Origin: Agarivorans aestuarii
Lineage (GTDB): Bacteria > Pseudomonadota > Gammaproteobacteria > Enterobacterales > Celerinatantimonadaceae
DNA length: 64,000 bases
Assembly: GCF_019670125.1 (NCBI RefSeq)
Contig: NZ_AP023033.1
Coordinates: 3,089,001-3,153,000 of the forward strand
Reading direction: 5' to 3'
Shown here: piece by piece, positions 43,649 to 53,135 of the stretch
How positions within the stretch are numbered: the first letter of the stretch is position 1
How the letters are laid out: every line of letters starts with the position of its first letter
The notes under the pieces: generated by a model
The model's input: the letters and a program-made list of their open reading frames with translations, nothing else
Told to the model about the DNA's origin: nothing
Database searches by the model: none
Position numbers and translations under genes: made by a program

Positions 43649-44779
43649 TTAACCAACTAAAGACAGCAGTACACCCGCAGCTACGGCACTACCTAGTACC
43701 CCAGCAACGTTTGGTCCCATAGCATGCATTAACAAGAAGTTATGAGGGTTTGACTCTAAACCTACTTTATTTACAACACGTGCAGCCATTGGCACCGCAG
43801 ATACACCGGCAGCACCAATCAATGGATTAATTTTACCGCCACTTAAACGGCTCATTAACTTAGCCATAAGTACTCCAGAAGCAGTACCAATACCAAATGC
43901 CACAGCACCTAAGCCAAGAATACCTAGCGTTTCTACAGTTAAGAATTTGTCAGCAGATAACTTAGAACCTACCGCTAAACCTAAGAAGATGGTCACAACG
44001 TTGATAAGTTCGTTTTGTGCAGTTTTGCTTAAACGATCAACCACGCCGCTTTCACGCATTAGGTTACCTAAACAGAACATACCCACTAGAGGTGTTGCCG
44101 CTGGTAAGAACAAAATGGTTAAGCCAAGTACAGCGATAGGGAAAATAATCTTTTCTCGCACGCTAACCGGACGCAATTGCTCCATTTGAATTTCGCGTTC
44201 TTCTTTAGAGGTTAAGGCCTTCATAATCGGCGGCTGAATAATTGGAACCAGTGCCATGTATGAATAAGCAGCTACCGCAATCGCACCTAATAAATCAGGT
44301 GCAAGTTTAGAGGCAAGGAAGATAGCCGTAGGGCCATCTGCTCCACCAATAATTGCAATCGCAGAAGCATCAGCCAGGGTAAAATCAAAGCCTGGGATCA
44401 TGTTTAATAGAATTGCGCCAAATAGCGTCGCAAAAATACCAAACTGAGCCGCTGCACCAAGCAATAACATTCTTGGGTTTGCGATAAGCGCACCAAAGTC
44501 TGTTAACGCGCCAACACCCATAAAGATAAGTAGTGGGAAAACACCGGTCTCGATTCCTACATGGTAAACGTAGTAAAGCAAACCGCCTTCATCGTTAAAC
44601 CCAGCATTTGGAATGTTGGCCAGCACAGCACCAAAACCAATCGGTAGCAGCAATAAGGGCTCAAATTTACGCACAATTGCCAAATATAGCAGCAGTAAAC
44701 CTACTGCCATCATCACTAATTGTGCTGGTTCGAAGTTAGCTAGGCCGGTCTCCAGCCATAGCTTAGTAATTCCTTCCAC
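43649..44779 (-). CDS. oadB: Sodium-pumping oxaloacetate decarboxylase, beta subunit
   Basis: Integral membrane subunit that decarboxylates carboxybiotin and couples this to export of Na+. The 376 residues have about 10-11 hydrophobic segments and a loop with the family-defining [19 protein letters not shown] (split: [22 protein letters not shown]), which contains the Asp essential for sodium coupling in Klebsiella OadB. Other family stretches are [18 protein letters not shown] and [17 protein letters not shown] at the C-terminus. It is the last gene of the oadG-A-B operon, 12 bases after oadA. Confidence 0.95.
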   Translation of the reverse strand: MEGITKLWLETGLANFEPAQLVMMAVGLLLLYLAIVRKFEPLLLLPIGFGAVLANIPNAGFNDEGGLLYYVYHVGIETGVFPLLIFMGVGALTDFGALIANPRMLLLGAAAQFGIFATLFGAILLNMIPGFDFTLADASAIAIIGGADGPTAIFLASKLAPDLLGAIAVAAYSYMALVPIIQPPIMKALTSKEEREIQMEQLRPVSVREKIIFPIAVLGLTILFLPAATPLVGMFCLGNLMRESGVVDRLSKTAQNELINVVTIFLGLAVGSKLSADKFLTVETLGILGLGAVAFGIGTASGVLMAKLMSRLSGGKINPLIGAAGVSAVPMAARVVNKVGLESNPHNFLLMHAMGPNVAGVLGSAVAAGVLLSLVG

Positions 44780-44791
44780 GTTCTCGCTCCC

Positions 44792-46573
44792 TTATGCGAT
44801 GCTAAGCAGGACTTCGCCCACAGCAACCGCATCACCTTCTCTAACTAATACCTCGTCAACAACCCCGGTTTTAGCGGAACGGATTTCGGTTTCCATTTTC
44901 ATTGCTTCCATAATCAGCAATACATCGCCTTCTTGCACATTAGCGCCAGGCTTAGCGAGAACTTTAAAGATGTTACCCGCTAAAGGAGCTGGTAAGGCTT
45001 CTCCTTTGCCACTGGCAGCTGGTGCTGCTGGAGTGGCCGCAGCTGGCGCTGAGCTGGCTACTGGTGTTACGCCATCAATAGAACCCTCTGGGCCTACATC
45101 TACGGTGTACAGCTGACCGTCCACTCGTACCGAGTAAGTTTCTACTGCGCCAGGTTTAGCAGGAGCCGCTACTTTAACGTCATCAGCGCTTGGTACTGGC
45201 TCAAATGCATCTGGGTTGCCGCGATTCTCTAAGAACTTAAGGCCAATTTGTGGGAACAATGCATAAGTTAAAGCATCATCAATCTTGTCTTCAGCTAGAG
45301 CAAAACCTTTTTCTTTGGCTAGTTGCTCTACTTCAGTTTTAAGGCGCTCCATCTCCGCTTGCAGTAAATCTGCTGGGCGGCAGGTAATAGCTTCTGCACC
45401 ATCAAGAACACGCGCTTGTAACTCTGCATTCAGCTCGCCAGGCGCTTTACCGTATTGACCGCTTAAGATACCTGCGGTCTCTTTGGTAATCGTTTTGTAA
45501 CGCTCACCAGTTAAAACGTTAAGCACTGCTTGGCTACCTACAATTTGCGAAGTAGGTGTTACCAGTGGGATGTAACCTAAGTCCTTACGTACTTTAGGGA
45601 TCTCTAGTAATACTTCATCAAGTTTGTCTGCAGCGCCCTGCTCTTTAAGCTGGCCTTCCATGTTGGTTAACATGCCACCAGGTACTTGCGCGATAAGAAT
45701 GCGTGAATCAACACCTTTAAGGCTGCCTTCGAACTTAGCGTACTTTTTACGTACTTCGCGGAAGTAAGCTGCAATAGATTCCAGTTTAGTTAGGTCTAAG
45801 CCTGTATCGCGCTCAGTACCTTCTAGCATCGCTACAATGGTCTCTGTTGGGCTGTGACCATAAGTACAGCTCATTGATGAGATTGCTGTGTCGATGATGT
45901 CTACGCCGGCTTCAATGGCTTTAATGTGGGTAGGTAAGCTTAAGCCGGTCGTTGCATGACAGTGCAATGCAATTTCTACATCAGTTTCAGCTTTAAGACG
46001 CTTAATCAGTGTTTCAGCTTCATAAGGTTTTAATAAACCCGACATATCCTTAATGGCAATAGAGTGACAACCAATGTCCTCTAAGCTCTTTGCAAGGTCT
46101 ACCCAATTATCCAAAGTGTGAATTGGGCTAGTGGTGTAAGAAATCGTCCCCTGCGCATGTGCGCCGCAATCTAGGGCTGCTTTTACTGCAGTTTGAAAGT
46201 TACGCGGATCATTCATCGCGTCAAAGATACGGAATACATCCATACCATTTTTAACCGCACGTTCTACAAAGCGCTCTACAACGTCGTCAGCATAGTGGCG
46301 GTAACCTAGTAAGTTTTGGCCACGCAATAGCATTTGCTGCTTAGTATTAGGCATTGCCTTCTTAAGCGCGCGTAAACGCTCCCATGGGTCTTCGCCAAGA
46401 TAACGAATACAGGCGTCAAAGGTTGCGCCACCCCATGTTTCTAGAGACCAATAACCAATTTGGTCGAGTTGCTCAGCAATAGGCAACATATCTTCAAGGC
46501 GAAGACGGGTTGCTAATAATGATTGATGCGCGTCGCGCAATACAACATCGGTTAATGCAAGTGGTTTAGACAT
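44792..46573 (-). CDS. oadA: Oxaloacetate decarboxylase, alpha subunit (carboxyltransferase plus biotin domain)
   Basis: Transfers the carboxyl group from oxaloacetate to biotin. The 593 residues contain an N-terminal TIM-barrel carboxyltransferase domain (about 1-300; [35 protein letters not shown], metal site in ALHCHATTG), the PYC_OADA conserved domain (about 320-460), an Ala/Pro-rich hinge (about 505-525) and a C-terminal biotinyl domain with the attachment Lys559 in EAMKMETE. All parts are present. Oxaloacetate decarboxylase is used in citrate fermentation and more generally to generate a sodium gradient, which suits a marine bacterium. No citrate lyase genes adjoin it. Confidence 0.96.
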   Translation of the reverse strand: MSKPLALTDVVLRDAHQSLLATRLRLEDMLPIAEQLDQIGYWSLETWGGATFDACIRYLGEDPWERLRALKKAMPNTKQQMLLRGQNLLGYRHYADDVVERFVERAVKNGMDVFRIFDAMNDPRNFQTAVKAALDCGAHAQGTISYTTSPIHTLDNWVDLAKSLEDIGCHSIAIKDMSGLLKPYEAETLIKRLKAETDVEIALHCHATTGLSLPTHIKAIEAGVDIIDTAISSMSCTYGHSPTETIVAMLEGTERDTGLDLTKLESIAAYFREVRKKYAKFEGSLKGVDSRILIAQVPGGMLTNMEGQLKEQGAADKLDEVLLEIPKVRKDLGYIPLVTPTSQIVGSQAVLNVLTGERYKTITKETAGILSGQYGKAPGELNAELQARVLDGAEAITCRPADLLQAEMERLKTEVEQLAKEKGFALAEDKIDDALTYALFPQIGLKFLENRGNPDAFEPVPSADDVKVAAPAKPGAVETYSVRVDGQLYTVDVGPEGSIDGVTPVASSAPAAATPAAPAASGKGEALPAPLAGNIFKVLAKPGANVQEGDVLLIMEAMKMETEIRSAKTGVVDEVLVREGDAVAVGEVLLSIA

Positions 46574-46593
46574 TGCGTTAAATCCTCTTTTAG

Positions 46594-46836
46594 TTATTGG
46601 GCCTTCCGGTACTGTTGAACAGCAGCTGATATAGCGGCTACTACAGTGGCGTTATTGGCAGGTTGGGGAGCTGGAGACGAGGTTTGCTTTGGTTCCGCTA
46701 CTTCGGCTAGCGGTGGCGCCAGCTTAGCTAAGCCATTTACCGCAACAATAAGTAGCGATAAAAAAGCGAATACGGCGATCATCCCGACCCCCATTAACGT
46801 TGCTGCTTCCACTAACAGCTCAGTCAAATCCATCAT
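46594..46836 (-). CDS. oadG: Oxaloacetate decarboxylase, gamma subunit
   Basis: Small membrane-anchored subunit that holds the alpha and beta subunits together and carries a zinc site in relatives. From the ATG at 46836 it has 80 residues: one transmembrane helix (about 14-32, [22 protein letters not shown] region), a Pro/Ala-rich linker and a conserved C-terminal [14 protein letters not shown]. An upstream ATG at 46851 sits directly against its AAAGG and so has no workable spacing; alignment with Vibrio OadG supports the start at 46836 or the next codon. It leads the operon, 20 bases before oadA, about 70 bases downstream of an ARG-box-like palindrome. Confidence 0.88.
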   Translation of the reverse strand: MMDLTELLVEAATLMGVGMIAVFAFLSLLIVAVNGLAKLAPPLAEVAEPKQTSSPAPQPANNATVVAAISAAVQQYRKAQ

Positions 46837-47187
46837 ATTATTAATCCACATCCTTTGAGATTGGCGTAAGAATTACATGCTAAACAACAAAAATCAAACT
46901 TGATTTTTGAATAATTATTCAAAACCTTGGTATTGTTAACTTTATTTTACCAATGACAAAATTCGCAATTATACGCCACATCGCTCGTTACACAGTTTAA
47001 ACCGCCAAACGATAACATTTAGTTAACAACTGATTTACAGCTTCACGACAGCATAATTCATTAACTAATCTAGCAGCTTAGCTACCTCAAAAGTAGTAAT
47101 GGCGATCACAAGAGATGCAATTTTAAGATGAATAAGAGGTGAATAGTGATCTAGGGCGTGAAAGGGAATAAATAGAAACAGAGAAAA
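46837..47187. other. 351-bp region between oadG and the tRNA array
   Basis: AT-rich, no gene. It should contain the oadGAB promoter: TTGATT and TAATTC spaced by 16 bases can be seen on the minus strand (about 46903-46876), just downstream of an ARG-box-like palindrome. It also receives the 3' end of the tRNA transcript, but I see no convincing terminator hairpin for it. Confidence 0.5.
46908..46921. promoter_or_regulatory. ARG-box-like palindrome upstream of oadGAB
   Basis: TGAATAATTATTCA is a perfect match to the 14-base core of the ArgR operator (TGAAT-WWWW-ATTCA) and extends to a 16-base perfect palindrome with flanking T and A. It is centred about 78 bases upstream of the oadG start, next to a possible minus 35 element. 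ArgR usually binds pairs of such boxes three bases apart; the neighbouring AAATCAAACTTGATTT is palindromic but does not fit the ARG consensus, so only one good box is visible. Confidence 0.5.
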
Positions 47188-47264
47188 TGGCGCGCGTGGA
47201 AGGATTCGAACCTCCGACCGCCTGGTTCGTAGCCAGGTACTCTATCCAGCTGAGCTACACGCGC
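47188..47264 (-). tRNA. tRNA-Arg (anticodon ACG), copy A
   Basis: 77 bases including encoded CCA. Acceptor GCGCGTG pairs with CACGCGC, discriminator G. The D arm (TAGCTCAGCTGGATAGAG), anticodon stem-loop CCTGG-CTACGAA-CCAGG and T arm (TTCGAAT) are standard. The ACG anticodon is read as inosine-CG after editing and decodes CGU, CGC and CGA. Confidence 0.97.
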
Positions 47265-47323
47265 GTGGGTTATGAAACAAAGCCTAGAAGAGAATGGGCA
47301 ATGCATCAAATAAAAACAGAAAA

Positions 47324-47400
47324 TGGCGCGCGTGGAAGGATTCGAACCTCCGACCGCCTGGTTCGTAGCCAGGTACTCTATCCAGCTGAGCTACACGCGC
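47324..47400 (-). tRNA. tRNA-Arg (anticodon ACG), copy B
   Basis: 77 bases with encoded CCA; same sequence as copy A by eye, including acceptor, D, anticodon and T arms. It is separated by 11 bases from the adjacent tRNA-Ser, the same spacer that occurs at copy F and the second tRNA-Ser. Confidence 0.97.
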
Positions 47401-47411
47401 GTTGAAATCGA

Positions 47412-47504
47412 TGGCGGTGAGGGAGGGATTCGAACCCTCGATAGGGCTACAAACCCTATACTCCCTTAGCAGGGGAGCGCCTTCGGCCACTCGGCCACCT
47501 CACC
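47412..47504 (-). tRNA. tRNA-Ser (anticodon GCU), copy 1
   Basis: 93 bases with encoded CCA and the long variable arm of type II tRNAs. Acceptor GGTGAGG pairs with CCTCACC, discriminator G; the anticodon loop reads CTGCTAA, giving GCU for AGC/AGU codons. Equivalent in place to E. coli serV, which also sits beside the argVYZQ cluster and csrA. Confidence 0.97.
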
Positions 47505-47549
47505 TCGATTTCCTTCAGCAAGCTCGCCCAAGGGCAAACTTAAGAAGAA

Positions 47550-47626
47550 TGGCGCGCGTGGAAGGATTCGAACCTCCGACCGCCTGGTTCGTAGCCAGGT
47601 ACTCTATCCAGCTGAGCTACACGCGC
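47550..47626 (-). tRNA. tRNA-Arg (anticodon ACG), copy C
   Basis: 77 bases with encoded CCA, same sequence as the other Arg copies. The spacer on its 5' side (47627-47674) begins GCAGAAAACACTTTGTAA on the plus strand, the same as the spacer next to copy E, a sign of segmental duplication. Confidence 0.97.
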
Positions 47627-47674
47627 GCAGAAAACACTTTGTAAACAAGAACGACAAGTCATTCTTTTAAAATA

Positions 47675-47751
47675 TGGCGCGCGTGGAAGGATTCGAACCT
47701 CCGACCGCCTGGTTCGTAGCCAGGTACTCTATCCAGCTGAGCTACACGCGC
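47675..47751 (-). tRNA. tRNA-Arg (anticodon ACG), copy D
   Basis: 77 bases with encoded CCA, same sequence as the other Arg copies. A terminator-like hairpin (47771-47798) lies just upstream in the direction of transcription, between this copy and copy E. Confidence 0.97.
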
Positions 47752-47770
47752 ACAGATAACACTTCAATAA

Positions 47771-47798
47771 AAAAAGCTCACATAACTATGAGCTTTTT
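47771..47798. terminator. Terminator-like hairpin inside the tRNA array
   Basis: AAAAAGCTCA (47771-47780) pairs with TGAGCTTTTT (47789-47798), loop CATAACTA. On the minus strand it is followed by further T residues (TTTTTTTATTG), so it should stop transcription between tRNA-Arg copies E and D, dividing the array into an upstream unit (Ser, Arg F, Arg E) and a downstream unit (Arg D, Arg C, Ser, Arg B, Arg A). Confidence 0.78.
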
Positions 47799-47804
47799 AA
47801 ATAA

Positions 47805-47881
47805 TGGCGCGCGTGGAAGGATTCGAACCTCCGACCGCCTGGTTCGTAGCCAGGTACTCTATCCAGCTGAGCTACACGCGC
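47805..47881 (-). tRNA. tRNA-Arg (anticodon ACG), copy E
   Basis: 77 bases with encoded CCA, same sequence as the other Arg copies. It is the last tRNA before the internal hairpin in the direction of transcription. Confidence 0.97.
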
Positions 47882-47928
47882 GCAGAAAACACTTTGTAAT
47901 TAAAACTACTAATCTTTCTTTTAAAATA

Positions 47929-48005
47929 TGGCGCGCGTGGAAGGATTCGAACCTCCGACCGCCTGGTTCGTAGCCAGGTACTCTATCCAGCTGAGCTACA
48001 CGCGC
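47929..48005 (-). tRNA. tRNA-Arg (anticodon ACG), copy F
   Basis: 77 bases with encoded CCA. Together with the 11-base spacer and the second tRNA-Ser it forms a 181-base unit (47929-48109) that repeats 47324-47504 without a difference that I can see. Confidence 0.97.
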
Positions 48006-48016
48006 GTTGAAATCGA

Positions 48017-48109
48017 TGGCGGTGAGGGAGGGATTCGAACCCTCGATAGGGCTACAAACCCTATACTCCCTTAGCAGGGGAGCGCCTTCGGCCACTCGGC
48101 CACCTCACC
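48017..48109 (-). tRNA. tRNA-Ser (anticodon GCU), copy 2
   Basis: 93 bases with encoded CCA, the same sequence as tRNA-Ser copy 1. It is the first gene of the array in the direction of transcription, right behind a strong promoter (48126-48153). Confidence 0.97.
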
Positions 48110-48125
48110 GCGATTTCGGATGCAG

Positions 48126-48153
48126 ATATTACTGCTTCCAAAAATATAGTCAA
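48126..48153 (-). promoter_or_regulatory. Promoter of the tRNA array
   Basis: On the minus strand TTGACT (48153-48148) and TAATAT (48131-48126) are separated by 16 bases and preceded by an A-rich stretch that could act as an UP element. Transcription would start near 48119, about ten bases before the first tRNA-Ser. This fits a strong stable-RNA promoter. Confidence 0.75.
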
Positions 48154-48292
48154 ACCTTTTTTGTCACTTTTCTTTTGTTCGTTCAGCTTTCGAACAGTTG
48201 GCTATGTATTTGTTTAGCAACTGACTACAAAGCAAACGTTCTGGTGATTAAGCGGTGGATTTGTAGCCGCAGCTCATAAGCCGCAAAACCCT

Positions 48293-48321
48293 AAAAAACA
48301 AAAGGAAGCCAGAGGCTTCCT
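48293..48321 (-). terminator. Terminator of csrA
   Basis: AGGAAGCC-TCT-GGCTTCCT on the minus strand (48321-48303) is followed by TTTGTTTTTT. It lies 30 bases after the csrA stop and separates it from the tRNA array. Confidence 0.9.
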
Positions 48322-48351
48322 AAAGATAAATCTTGGCAATGTAAGGCTTGC

Positions 48352-48531
48352 TTAGGCGCCTGCACTTTTCTCTGCTTGAATGCGCATGTAGATCTCTTCA
48401 CGGTGCACAGATACTTCTTTTGGTGCATTTACACCGATACGTACTTGGTTACCTTTAACACCCAATACAGTTACGGTTACTTCATCCCCAATCATCAACG
48501 TTTCGCCTACACGGCGCGTCAAAATTAGCAT
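48352..48531 (-). CDS. csrA: Carbon storage regulator CsrA
   Basis: Homodimeric RNA-binding protein that binds GGA motifs in mRNA leaders and controls translation of carbon metabolism, motility and biofilm genes. The 59 residues begin [20 protein letters not shown] and continue [29 protein letters not shown], which is the canonical protein, including Arg44 needed for RNA binding; the C-terminal tail AEKSAGA is variable in the family. An AAGGAG ribosome site precedes the ATG. It lies between lysC and the Ser/Arg tRNA array, the conserved setting (alaS side upstream, tRNAs downstream). Confidence 0.98.
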
Positions 48532-48638
48532 TCATTATCTCCTTAAATTCATATTCTTGTTCTTTAGCGACTTATCTAAGCTGTTATTTTTCTGCTATTA
48601 AGCGTATAGACTAGCTTGTTTAAGCCAAAGAGTCATTA

Positions 48639-49853
48639 TTATTGCTCTAGGTTATATGCACTATGCAAAGCACGTACAGCCAACTCTAAATACTTTTCGT
48701 CTACTACTACCGACACTTTGATTTCAGAAGTCGAGATAAGTTGCATATTAATGCCCTCGTTTCCTAAGGTTTCAAACATGGTTTTAGCAACGCCAGGGTG
48801 ATTCATCATCCCCACCCCAACAATAGAAATTTTTGCCAAGGAGTCTTTACCTTGAACTTCGCGCGCCCCCAGTTTGCTAGAGGTTTCTTCTAACAGCTCT
48901 TTGGCACGCTTATAATCATTACGGTGAACCGTAAAAGTAAAGTCTGCGGTGTTATCACCCATCGAGTTTTGAATAATCATATCTACGTCGATGTTAGCAT
49001 CGCCAATAGGCGCCAATATTGATGCGGCAACGGAAGGTTTATCTGGTACACCCAAAATCGTTAAGCTTGCTTCATCACGATTAAATGCGATGCCTGATAT
49101 TACGGGTGACTCCATTTTATTTCCCTCATAACTAATTAAGGTTCCATTACCTTCAGTAAAACTTGATAGAACACGCAACGGCACATTATATTTGCCGGCA
49201 AACTCTACAGCGCGGATCTGTAAAACTTTTGCGCCTAAACTGGCCATTTCTAGCATTTCTTCAAAAGTAATGCTCTCTAAACGGCGGGCTTTAGGCTCTA
49301 CTCGTGGGTCAGTAGTGTATACACCATCAACATCGGTATATATCTGACACTCATCAGCTTTAAGCGCCGCTGCAATAGCCACTGCCGTAGTGTCTGAACC
49401 ACCACGGCCTAAAGTAGTAATGTAGTTGTCTGGGCTCCTACCTTGGAATCCAGCAATCACCACTACTTTATTCTCTTTTAAGTGAGCTTGAATATTATGA
49501 TCGTCAATATCGGTGATACGTGCTTTACCGTGAGCCTTATCGGTATGCATACGGATCTGATCGCCAGTCATAGAAATCGCATCACAGCCTTTCTTCTGTA
49601 AAGCAATACTCAGCAAAGCAATAGTCACTTGCTCACCAGTAGATACCAATACGTCTTTTTCACGCTCACTGGCGTTTTCGTCTATCTCATTGGCTAGACC
49701 TAACAAGCGATTGGTTTCACCAGACATCGCTGAAAGAACAACCACGATATCGTCGCCCGCTTCTTTACAGCGAATAACGCGATCGGCTACGGCTTGGATA
49801 CGCTCTAAGGTACCCACCGAAGTGCCGCCATATTTTTGAACAATTAGTGCCAC
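48639..49853 (-). CDS. lysC: Aspartokinase (monofunctional, two ACT domains)
   Basis: Phosphorylates L-aspartate at the head of the Lys, Met and Thr pathway. The 404 residues contain the amino-acid-kinase domain (about 1-240; VQKYGGTSVGTLERI, TLGRGGSDTTAVA, YTDVDGVYTTDPR) and a tandem ACT regulatory region (about 260-400; DKPSVAASIL, VGVGMMNHPGVA). This is the shorter aspartokinase class found in Vibrio, Shewanella and Pseudomonas next to alaS, not the 449-residue E. coli LysC. It lies 38 bases after alaS and about 100 bases before csrA. Feedback by Lys and Thr is typical of the class but not readable here. Confidence 0.95.
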   Translation of the reverse strand: MALIVQKYGGTSVGTLERIQAVADRVIRCKEAGDDIVVVLSAMSGETNRLLGLANEIDENASEREKDVLVSTGEQVTIALLSIALQKKGCDAISMTGDQIRMHTDKAHGKARITDIDDHNIQAHLKENKVVVIAGFQGRSPDNYITTLGRGGSDTTAVAIAAALKADECQIYTDVDGVYTTDPRVEPKARRLESITFEEMLEMASLGAKVLQIRAVEFAGKYNVPLRVLSSFTEGNGTLISYEGNKMESPVISGIAFNRDEASLTILGVPDKPSVAASILAPIGDANIDVDMIIQNSMGDNTADFTFTVHRNDYKRAKELLEETSSKLGAREVQGKDSLAKISIVGVGMMNHPGVAKTMFETLGNEGINMQLISTSEIKVSVVVDEKYLELAVRALHSAYNLEQ

Positions 49854-49891
49854 TTGCTTTCCTTTTTCTCTAACACTTAATGCATAACTAT

Positions 49892-52516
49892 TTAAAGCTT
49901 TTCAATAAGCCACTCTTTCACATCGGCTAGAGCTTTTGGCAAACCATCTGGATTAGACCCGCCCGCTTGAGCCATATCGGGTCGGCCACCGCCTTTACCA
50001 CCAACACATTGAGCAGCGATGTTCACCATCTCACCGGCTTTAACGCGACCAGTAAGATCTTTAGTAACACCTGCAACCAGGCTAACTTTGCCATCGTTTA
50101 CTGTACCAAGCAAAATTACGCCGCTTTCAAGCTTAACCTTGAGTTCATCAACGCTACTGCGAAGGGCTTTACCCTCAGCACCATCAATTAAGGCAATCAA
50201 TACTTTCACACCATTAATGGTTTGTATTTGATCTGCAGCATCATTACTGGCAGCACTAGCTAACTTAGCTTTTAGCTGAGTCACTTCTTTCTCGAGCATT
50301 TTGTTGCGATCAACTAACTGAATCACTTTATCGCCAATATTGAATTGGTCACCTTTAACCAAGTTAGCCGCTTTTTCTGTTTCTTCGGCTAGGCGGTGAA
50401 TCAAGTCGATAGCAAATTGACCGGTTACCGCTTCAATACGACGAACCCCAGCAGCAATACCTGCTTCGCTGGTGATTTTAAAGAAACCGATGTCACCAGT
50501 GTGGTTTACGTGAGTCCCCCCACATAGCTCAGTTGAGAAATCACCCATACTTACAACACGCACGTCGTCGTCATATTTCTCACCAAATAAGGCCATCGCA
50601 CCAGCCTGCTTAGCTTCATCAAGGTTCATTACCTTGGTCTCAACAGGCAGGTTGCGACGAATTTGTTGGTTTACTAGGTGTTCAACTTGGCGTAACGAGC
50701 GCATAGACACACCTTCAAAGTGTGAAAAATCGAAACGTAAACGCGCCGCTTCTACCAAAGAACCTTTTTGAGTAACGTGCTCACCTAAAGTTTGACGCAA
50801 TGCAGCGTGCAATAGGTGCGTTACCGAGTGATTTAGCGCAGTATTCCAGCGACGGCGTGAATCAACCTTAGCTTGAACTAACTGCTGAACATTTAAATCA
50901 CCACCTTGCACATAACCTTTATGTACAAAAGCTTTACCCACTTTTAGGGTGTCTTGCACAACAAAGCTTCCGCCTTCATACATCAACTCGCCAGCATCGC
51001 CAGCTTGACCACCTGACTCGGCGTAAAACGGTGTTTTATCTAACACGATAATAGCTTGGTCACCGCCGGTAAGAGACGATTGAGGCTCGCCATCTTTATA
51101 CATTTCAACAATCTTAACGTCTGCTTCTAAGTGTTGGTAACCAAGGAACTCAGTCGCGCTGTCAATAATTAGATTGTCGTTATAATCCGTTCCAAAGTTA
51201 CTGGCTTGCTTCGCTCGCTCACGTTGTGCTTGCATGGCCGCTTCAAACTCGGCCTCATCTACACTTAACTCTCGCTCACGGGCGATATCAGCGGTTAAGT
51301 CTGCAGGAAAGCCATAAGTGTCATAAAGCTTAAATACTAAGTCACCAGGAATAACCGAACCATCTAACTCGCTAAGTGCTTCGTCCAAAATTAACAAACC
51401 ACGATCAAGGGTTTTGGCAAACTGCTCTTCTTCTAGCTTAAGCACACGCTCAATAACCGGTAATTGAGTTTGCAGCTCTGGGTAGGCTTCACCCATTTCT
51501 GCGATTAGCGCCGGCAATAACTTATAAAAGAATGCATCAGTAGCACCCAGCTTATTACCATGGCGTACTGCACGGCGAATAATGCGTCGCAAAACGTAAC
51601 CGCGGCCTTCATTGGCCGGCATTACGCCATCTGCGATTAAGAAACCGCATGAACGAATGTGGTCTGCAATTACCCGCAACGATTTGTTTTCCAAATCATT
51701 GGTGCTAATGATTTTTGCGGCTGCAGCAATCAAGTTTTGGAAAATATCGATTTCGTAGTTAGAGTGCACGCCTTGTAATATTGCTGCAATACGCTCTAAG
51801 CCCATACCGGTATCAACTGAAGGATTTGGTAAAGGATCCATGGTTCCGTCGGCTTGACGGTTGAACTGCATGAATACTACATTCCAAATTTCAATGAAAC
51901 GGTCACCATCTTCTTCAGGGCTGCCTGGAGGACCGCCCCAGATATGCTCGCCATGGTCATAAAAGATTTCGGTACAGGGGCCACAAGGACCGGTGTCACC
52001 CATTTGCCAGAAGTTATCAGACTCGAACTTCTTCTCAGGAGACTTGTCGCCAATACGAATGATGCGCTCTTTAGGTACACCAATTTTATTAGCCCACAAA
52101 TCAAACGCTTCATCATCGGTTTGGTAAACGGTAACTAATAGCTTTTCTTTAGGTAACTTAACAACTTCAGTTAAGAACTCCCACGCATAGCCAATGGCTT
52201 CTTCTTTGAAGTAATCACCAAAGCTGAAGTTACCTAGCATTTCAAAGAAAGTGTGGTGGCGTGCCGTGTAGCCTACGTTTTCTAGATCGTTGTGCTTACC
52301 GCCAGCTCGTACACAGCGTTGCGATGTAGTGGCTCGGCTGTAATTACGCTTATCAATGCCAAGAAATACGTCTTTGAACTGATTCATACCCGCATTGGTA
52401 AATAGTAAGGTAGGATCGTCGTGAGGGACTAATGAACTACTGGCAACTACTTGGTGATTTTTGCTGTTAAAGAAGCTTAAAAATGCATTTCTTACTTCAG
52501 CTGAAGTCATCTTCAT
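49892..52516 (-). CDS. alaS: Alanyl-tRNA synthetase
   Basis: Charges tRNA-Ala and hydrolyses mischarged Ser/Gly. From the ATG at 52516 it has 874 residues (E. coli 876). The class II catalytic domain (about 1-450) begins [21 protein letters not shown] and has [15 protein letters not shown]; the editing domain has the zinc motif [12 protein letters not shown] and [10 protein letters not shown]; the C-terminal C-Ala domain ends with [15 protein letters not shown]. An AGGAAAG ribosome site precedes the chosen start; a reading frame extension upstream is not conserved. Gene order recA-recX-alaS is the widespread gammaproteobacterial one. Confidence 0.97.
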   Translation of the reverse strand: MKMTSAEVRNAFLSFFNSKNHQVVASSSLVPHDDPTLLFTNAGMNQFKDVFLGIDKRNYSRATTSQRCVRAGGKHNDLENVGYTARHHTFFEMLGNFSFGDYFKEEAIGYAWEFLTEVVKLPKEKLLVTVYQTDDEAFDLWANKIGVPKERIIRIGDKSPEKKFESDNFWQMGDTGPCGPCTEIFYDHGEHIWGGPPGSPEEDGDRFIEIWNVVFMQFNRQADGTMDPLPNPSVDTGMGLERIAAILQGVHSNYEIDIFQNLIAAAAKIISTNDLENKSLRVIADHIRSCGFLIADGVMPANEGRGYVLRRIIRRAVRHGNKLGATDAFFYKLLPALIAEMGEAYPELQTQLPVIERVLKLEEEQFAKTLDRGLLILDEALSELDGSVIPGDLVFKLYDTYGFPADLTADIARERELSVDEAEFEAAMQAQRERAKQASNFGTDYNDNLIIDSATEFLGYQHLEADVKIVEMYKDGEPQSSLTGGDQAIIVLDKTPFYAESGGQAGDAGELMYEGGSFVVQDTLKVGKAFVHKGYVQGGDLNVQQLVQAKVDSRRRWNTALNHSVTHLLHAALRQTLGEHVTQKGSLVEAARLRFDFSHFEGVSMRSLRQVEHLVNQQIRRNLPVETKVMNLDEAKQAGAMALFGEKYDDDVRVVSMGDFSTELCGGTHVNHTGDIGFFKITSEAGIAAGVRRIEAVTGQFAIDLIHRLAEETEKAANLVKGDQFNIGDKVIQLVDRNKMLEKEVTQLKAKLASAASNDAADQIQTINGVKVLIALIDGAEGKALRSSVDELKVKLESGVILLGTVNDGKVSLVAGVTKDLTGRVKAGEMVNIAAQCVGGKGGGRPDMAQAGGSNPDGLPKALADVKEWLIEKL

Positions 52517-52658
52517 GAAACTCTTTCCTGGGGGTTTGTAGCAACTCGACATAGCGGTGAAACCTAAAGTTTCCCGTCGATAAGCGCTAAAAAAGGTGAA
52601 ACCGTTATTAATCGCGACAATATATCACGCAGACCTTTGCAGGCAAAGTGTTCGAGGC

Positions 52659-53108
52659 TTATTGCTGTTGTAGTTCGCTATACAAGATATTGATTAGTTC
52701 GAAATCAAAGCCACGTCGAAACAAATAGGCAGTACATTTTTGCTTTTGCATTCGGTCGCCGGGTAAACCTTGTTTAAATTTTTTGTTAAAACAAAGCTCG
52801 ATGGCTTGGTACCAATCCCAGTCATCCTGTTCCAGTACCTCACTGGCTAAATCGCCACTAATCCCCTTAGTTTGCAAGTACTGTTTGATGTAGTTTTTGC
52901 CGTAACCTTTGCTAACCCGAGCGCGGGTTAGCGATGCTGCGTAACTTTTGTCATCTAACCAAGCGTTTTGCTGAGCATATTCGAGGGCATCGCTAACCTC
53001 TTCATCTTGATAGCCTTTTTGCCGTAGCTTTTGCGCTAGCTGCTGTTGGCTATAAGAGCGTCTTGATAGCAAATCGATGGTGGTATGTAGGGCGCTGCGG
53101 TTAGTCAT
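52659..53108 (-). CDS. recX: RecA regulatory protein RecX
   Basis: Small inhibitor that binds RecA filaments and limits their extension and coprotease activity. The 149 residues are all-helical, built of three-helix repeats: ALHTTIDLLSRRSYSQQQLAQKLRQKG (split: TIDLLSRRSYS, QQLAQKLRQKGY), then WLDDKSYAASLTRARVSKGYGKNYIKQYL region and RKFKQGL-like third repeat ending YLFRRGFDFELI. It lies 34 bases after recA, with a terminator in between that would reduce its expression relative to recA. Confidence 0.94.
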   Translation of the reverse strand: MTNRSALHTTIDLLSRRSYSQQQLAQKLRQKGYQDEEVSDALEYAQQNAWLDDKSYAASLTRARVSKGYGKNYIKQYLQTKGISGDLASEVLEQDDWDWYQAIELCFNKKFKQGLPGDRMQKQKCTAYLFRRGFDFELINILYSELQQQ

Positions 53109-53111
53109 AAC

Positions 53112-53135
53112 AAAAAGGAGCCCTTAGGCTCCTTT
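53112..53135 (-). terminator. recA-recX intergenic terminator
   Basis: On the minus strand AAAGGAGCC-TAAG-GGCTCCTTT is followed by TTG and then, four bases later, the recX ATG. It should end most recA transcripts while some read through into recX; folding would also hide the AGG-rich stretch just before recX. Confidence 0.85.

Noticed and set aside
47188-48109. Regularly spaced near-identical 77-base repeats resembling a CRISPR array
   Set aside because: Each repeat is a complete tRNA gene with CCA end, spacers vary widely in length, and no cas genes are near.
47187-48279. Several short reading frames across the tRNA array encoding repeats of MARVEGFEPPTAWF and similar
   Set aside because: They are translations of the strand opposite tRNA-Arg and tRNA-Ser genes. 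Such frames are a well-known source of false protein entries; the tRNA folds explain the sequence fully.
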